From positions 62,001 through 126,000 of the forward strand of contig NZ_LGSZ01000047.1 in assembly GCF_001298265.1 (NCBI RefSeq): a stretch of 64,000 nucleotides of DNA. Reading direction: 5' to 3'. Source of the stretch: Allobosea vaviloviae (GTDB lineage Bacteria > Pseudomonadota > Alphaproteobacteria > Rhizobiales > Beijerinckiaceae). Below are positions 61,788 through 64,000 of this stretch, one piece after another. Within the stretch, counting starts at the first letter, position 1, and each line of letters starts with the position of its first letter. The notes below the pieces were generated by a model. That model was not told where the DNA came from and searched no databases. It was given only the letters and a program-made list of their open reading frames with translations. The translations under genes and the position numbers were made by a program.

Positions 61788-62441
61788 ATGTTCCCCGAAC
61801 TGACCCGCGACGATGTCTTCCGGCTCGAGACCCGCCGTCTCTGGCTGCGCTGGCCCCGCATGGCGGACGCTTCCGCCATCCTGCGCCAGGCCGGGGAGAA
61901 AGCCGTGGCCGAGATGACGGCCTCGATCCCGCATCCCTATCCGGTGGCTGCGGTCGAGCCCTTCATCTTCGCCATGCGCAAGGGCAACGCGCTGGGTGAG
62001 CATCTGGTGCTGGCGATCACGCCGCGCGCGAAGCCCAACGAGCTGATCGGCATGATCGGCGCGCACAAGCAGGCGACGGGCGTACCCTTCGTCGGCTACT
62101 GGCTCGGCACACCGCACTGGAACAAGGGCTATGCCACGGAAGCCGTGCAGGCTCTGATCGACACGCTGTTCTCGCTCGTCGAGATGCCGGCGATCGAGGC
62201 CGACACGCGCGTCATCAACCCCGCTTCGCGGCGCGTGCTGGAGAAGTCCGGCTTCCGGGCCGAGGGCTCGTTCCTCAAGTCGTTGCCGGCGCGCGGCGGG
62301 TTGTTCCCCTGCGAGCAGTTCCGGCTCGACCGGTCGACCTGGTCGGCGCTGAAGAGCTGGGGCGCGAGCGGCTGGGCGCATGCGCCGGAGAACGAGCCGT
62401 CCGTCGCCGTCGATACACCGGGCGAACCCTGCCCGGCGTGA
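61788..62441 (+). CDS. GNAT-family N-acetyltransferase (RimJ/RimL-like)
   Basis: 217 aa from ATG at 61788 (GGAGAG six bases before); an upstream ATG lies inside the terminator. Landmarks: LETRRLWLRWPRMADASAIL at the start, GYWLGTPHWNKGYATEAVQALI and VINPASRRVLEKSGFRAEG. Usual neighbour after rpmA in this order. Substrate unknown, perhaps a ribosomal protein N terminus. Confidence 0.9.
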   Translation: MFPELTRDDVFRLETRRLWLRWPRMADASAILRQAGEKAVAEMTASIPHPYPVAAVEPFIFAMRKGNALGEHLVLAITPRAKPNELIGMIGAHKQATGVPFVGYWLGTPHWNKGYATEAVQALIDTLFSLVEMPAIEADTRVINPASRRVLEKSGFRAEGSFLKSLPARGGLFPCEQFRLDRSTWSALKSWGASGWAHAPENEPSVAVDTPGEPCPA

Positions 62442-62450
62442 GTGTGACAC

Positions 62451-62526
62451 GTCATTCCCGGGCGGCGCTCTGCGCCGACCCGGGAATCTCGATCCGGAGA
62501 TGCTCGGGTCGAGCCCGAGCATGACG
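62451..62526. repeat. Palindromic repeat element, family A/B hybrid, between convergent genes
   Basis: ATTCCCGGG with CCCGGGAAT, then ATGCTCGGG with CCCGAGCAT, bounded by GTC and GACG. Lies between the GNAT and DenD-like gene ends. Confidence 0.92.
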
Positions 62527-62537
62527 AACAGTTCCGC

Positions 62538-63521
62538 CTATTTCACGAACGTCCCGCCGAGCTCATCCGCGATATGGATGCGGATGATCTCGTCGAAGCT
62601 CGATTCCGCCTTGAAGCCGAGCGCGATCGCCCGCTGCGGGTCGAAATTGCGCGGCCAGCCTTCGACGATTTTGTCGATGACCGGGTCGGGCACCCGCTTG
62701 ATACGCGCCACGACGGCGTCGCCTGCGACCTTGCGCAAAGCCTCGATCTGCTCGGCCACGGTGCAGGAATAGCCCGGCATGTTCAGCGCGCGGCGCGGGC
62801 CGACGACCGCCAGGTCCATGGTCGCGGCATGGATCAGGAAGTTGACCGCCGAGCGCGGCGAGGCGTGCCAGTGGCGCACCTGGTCCGAGACGGGCAGCAC
62901 CGCATCGATGCCGTTCAGCGGCTCGCGGATGATGTTGGAGAAGAAGCCCGACGCAGCCTTGTTGGGGCTGCCCGGCCGCACACAGATCGTCGGGAAGCGG
63001 ATGCTCAGCCCATCGAAGAAGCCGCGGCGGCTGTAGTCCGACAGCAGCAGTTCGCAGATCGCCTTCTGCGTGCCGTAGCTCGTTAGCGGCGTCGTGAAGA
63101 ACTCGTCGCCGATCTTGTCGTGGAAGGGCGCGCCGAACACGGCGACCGAGGAGGTGAAGACGACGCGCGGCTTGTAGCCGTCGCCGGTCAGGCGGATCGC
63201 CTCGAACAGGAAGCGCGTCCCGTCGAGATTGATCTTGTAGCCCTTCTCGAAATCGGCCTCTGCCTCGCCCGAGACGACCGCCGCCAGATGCACGATCAGT
63301 TCCGGCCGTGAGGCGATCAGCGTCTCCGCCTCGCCGGGCACCGAGAGATCCGAGACGATGGCCTCGAACGTGAAGGCCGCGCCTTTCGGCGCCTGCGCCG
63401 CGACGACATCCTGGGCCGTGACCTTGGCGATGGGCTTTCCGCCGAGCTGGCCATCGCGGGCGAGACGTTCGATGAATTTGCGGCCGGCCATGCCGGCGCC
63501 GCCGAGAACGAGAATATGCAT
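62538..63521 (-). CDS. denD: D-erythronate dehydrogenase-like NAD-dependent epimerase/dehydratase
   Basis: 327 aa from ATG at 63521 (GGGAGG six bases upstream). Cofactor loop LVLGGAGMAGRKFIERL, VVFTSSVAVFG and the Tyr/Lys pair in SYGTQKAICELLLSDYS. The phrase FPTICVRPGSPNKAASGFFSNIIREPL is typical of the DenD group, which oxidises C4 sugar acids (D-erythronate) to 2-oxo acids. Upstream on the same strand lies an SDR gene 31 bases away, so this is probably part of a sugar-acid operon that continues to the right. Confidence 0.85.
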   Translation of the reverse strand: MHILVLGGAGMAGRKFIERLARDGQLGGKPIAKVTAQDVVAAQAPKGAAFTFEAIVSDLSVPGEAETLIASRPELIVHLAAVVSGEAEADFEKGYKINLDGTRFLFEAIRLTGDGYKPRVVFTSSVAVFGAPFHDKIGDEFFTTPLTSYGTQKAICELLLSDYSRRGFFDGLSIRFPTICVRPGSPNKAASGFFSNIIREPLNGIDAVLPVSDQVRHWHASPRSAVNFLIHAATMDLAVVGPRRALNMPGYSCTVAEQIEALRKVAGDAVVARIKRVPDPVIDKIVEGWPRNFDPQRAIALGFKAESSFDEIIRIHIADELGGTFVK

Positions 63522-63552
63522 GGGTTTCCTCCCTGTTGTTGTTCTTGTGCGC

Positions 63553-64000
63553 TCAGAGAGCAAAACCGCCATCGGCGAGATGGATCTGGCCGGTGGTGTA
63601 GCTCGCCTCGTCGGAGGCAAGATAGACCGCGAGCCAGGCGATCTCCTCGGCGGTGCCGAGCCGGCCCATCGCCTGGCGGTCGATGAAGGCCTGGCGGGCG
63701 GCGGCTTCCGTGGTCTTGTTCGCCGTGGCGAGGTCCTTGATGCGCTGGTCGAGCGAGGGCGACTGGATCGTACCGGGGCAGATAGCGTTGGAGCGGATGC
63801 CCTTCTTGATGTAGTCGGCCGCGACCGCCTTGGTCAGGCCGATGACGGCAGCCTTCGTCGTGCCATAGGCGTAGCGGTTCGGGATGCCGCGCACCGAGCC
63901 CGCGCCCGAGGCGATGTTGACGATCGAGCCCGCGCCCTTGGCCAGCATGCCCGGCAGGAAGGCCTGGATCGTCCTGTGCATCGAAACGACGTTGAGATCC
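63553..64000 (-). CDS. SDR-family sugar (acid) dehydrogenase, 5' part beyond window
   Basis: 149 codons visible; the cofactor-binding N terminus lies beyond the right edge. Active site Ser in IVNIASGAGSV and Tyr/Lys in YAYGTTKAAVIGL. The phrase ICPGTIQSPSLDQRI resembles 2-keto-3-deoxy-L-fuconate dehydrogenases and BDH2 relatives. It ends 31 bases before the DenD-like start, on the same strand. Confidence 0.88.
   Translation of the reverse strand, partial: DLNVVSMHRTIQAFLPGMLAKGAGSIVNIASGAGSVRGIPNRYAYGTTKAAVIGLTKAVAADYIKKGIRSNAICPGTIQSPSLDQRIKDLATANKTTEAAARQAFIDRQAMGRLGTAEEIAWLAVYLASDEASYTTGQIHLADGGFAL

Overview
The window reads as chromosomal DNA of a high-GC alphaproteobacterium of the Hyphomicrobiales (Rhizobiales). 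Gene content and the type of interspersed repeats recall Bosea or a relative, but that is a guess from content; no marker here proves the genus. Nearly all of it is densely coding, with many ATGA or TGATG overlaps between consecutive genes.

Left third (1-28.9 kb): the end of a TctC-type binding protein; a secreted protein whose trypsin-like domain appears to have lost its catalytic residues; an alpha-2-macroglobulin/PBP1C pair; and an RND efflux pump with a divergent TetR regulator and a perfect 15-bp operator. Then comes a phosphonate region. The transporter phnCDEE lies behind a textbook Pho box. The C-P lyase operon phnGHIJK-orf86-LM plus two phn-associated genes lies divergent from phnF, with two HutC-type operator sites 33 bp apart. 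phnI and phnJ both carry palindromic repeat elements read in frame, and a translationally coupled 86-codon ORF sits between phnK and phnL. phnN and phnP are not in the window.

Middle (29-50 kb): a haem-globin chemoreceptor gene broken by a GC dinucleotide duplication; a methyltransferase/glycosyltransferase pair; an ECF sigma factor / anti-sigma / subtilase module; small housekeeping genes (rpsU, a cold-shock gene); then the run proB-proA-nadD-rsfS-rlmH-envC-like-ctpA-divergent polysaccharide deacetylase-rppH, followed by a leaderless substrate-binding-domain protein, pgi and a toxin-antitoxin pair with a frameshifted toxin.

Right (50-64 kb): an orphan molybdenum hydroxylase large subunit with Gln at the usual catalytic Glu position meets, tail to tail, a six-gene minus-strand operon headed by a clear TPP riboswitch. 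That operon encodes LuxE-like and LuxC-like proteins (acid activation and acyl reduction), a ThiXYZ-type ABC importer and a short-chain dehydrogenase. Read together it looks like a thiamin-controlled uptake-and-reduction pathway that would turn a carboxylic acid into an aldehyde and perhaps an alcohol; I think this is the most unusual system in the window. Beyond it are tRNA-Ser(CGA), rplU (with a C-terminal helix-hairpin-helix extension), rpmA, a GNAT gene, a DenD-like dehydrogenase and a truncated SDR.

Four families of palindromic repeats are scattered between and inside genes and contribute coding sequence to at least phnI and phnJ, and possibly to pbpC, the EnvC-like gene and the thiamin-operon binding protein.
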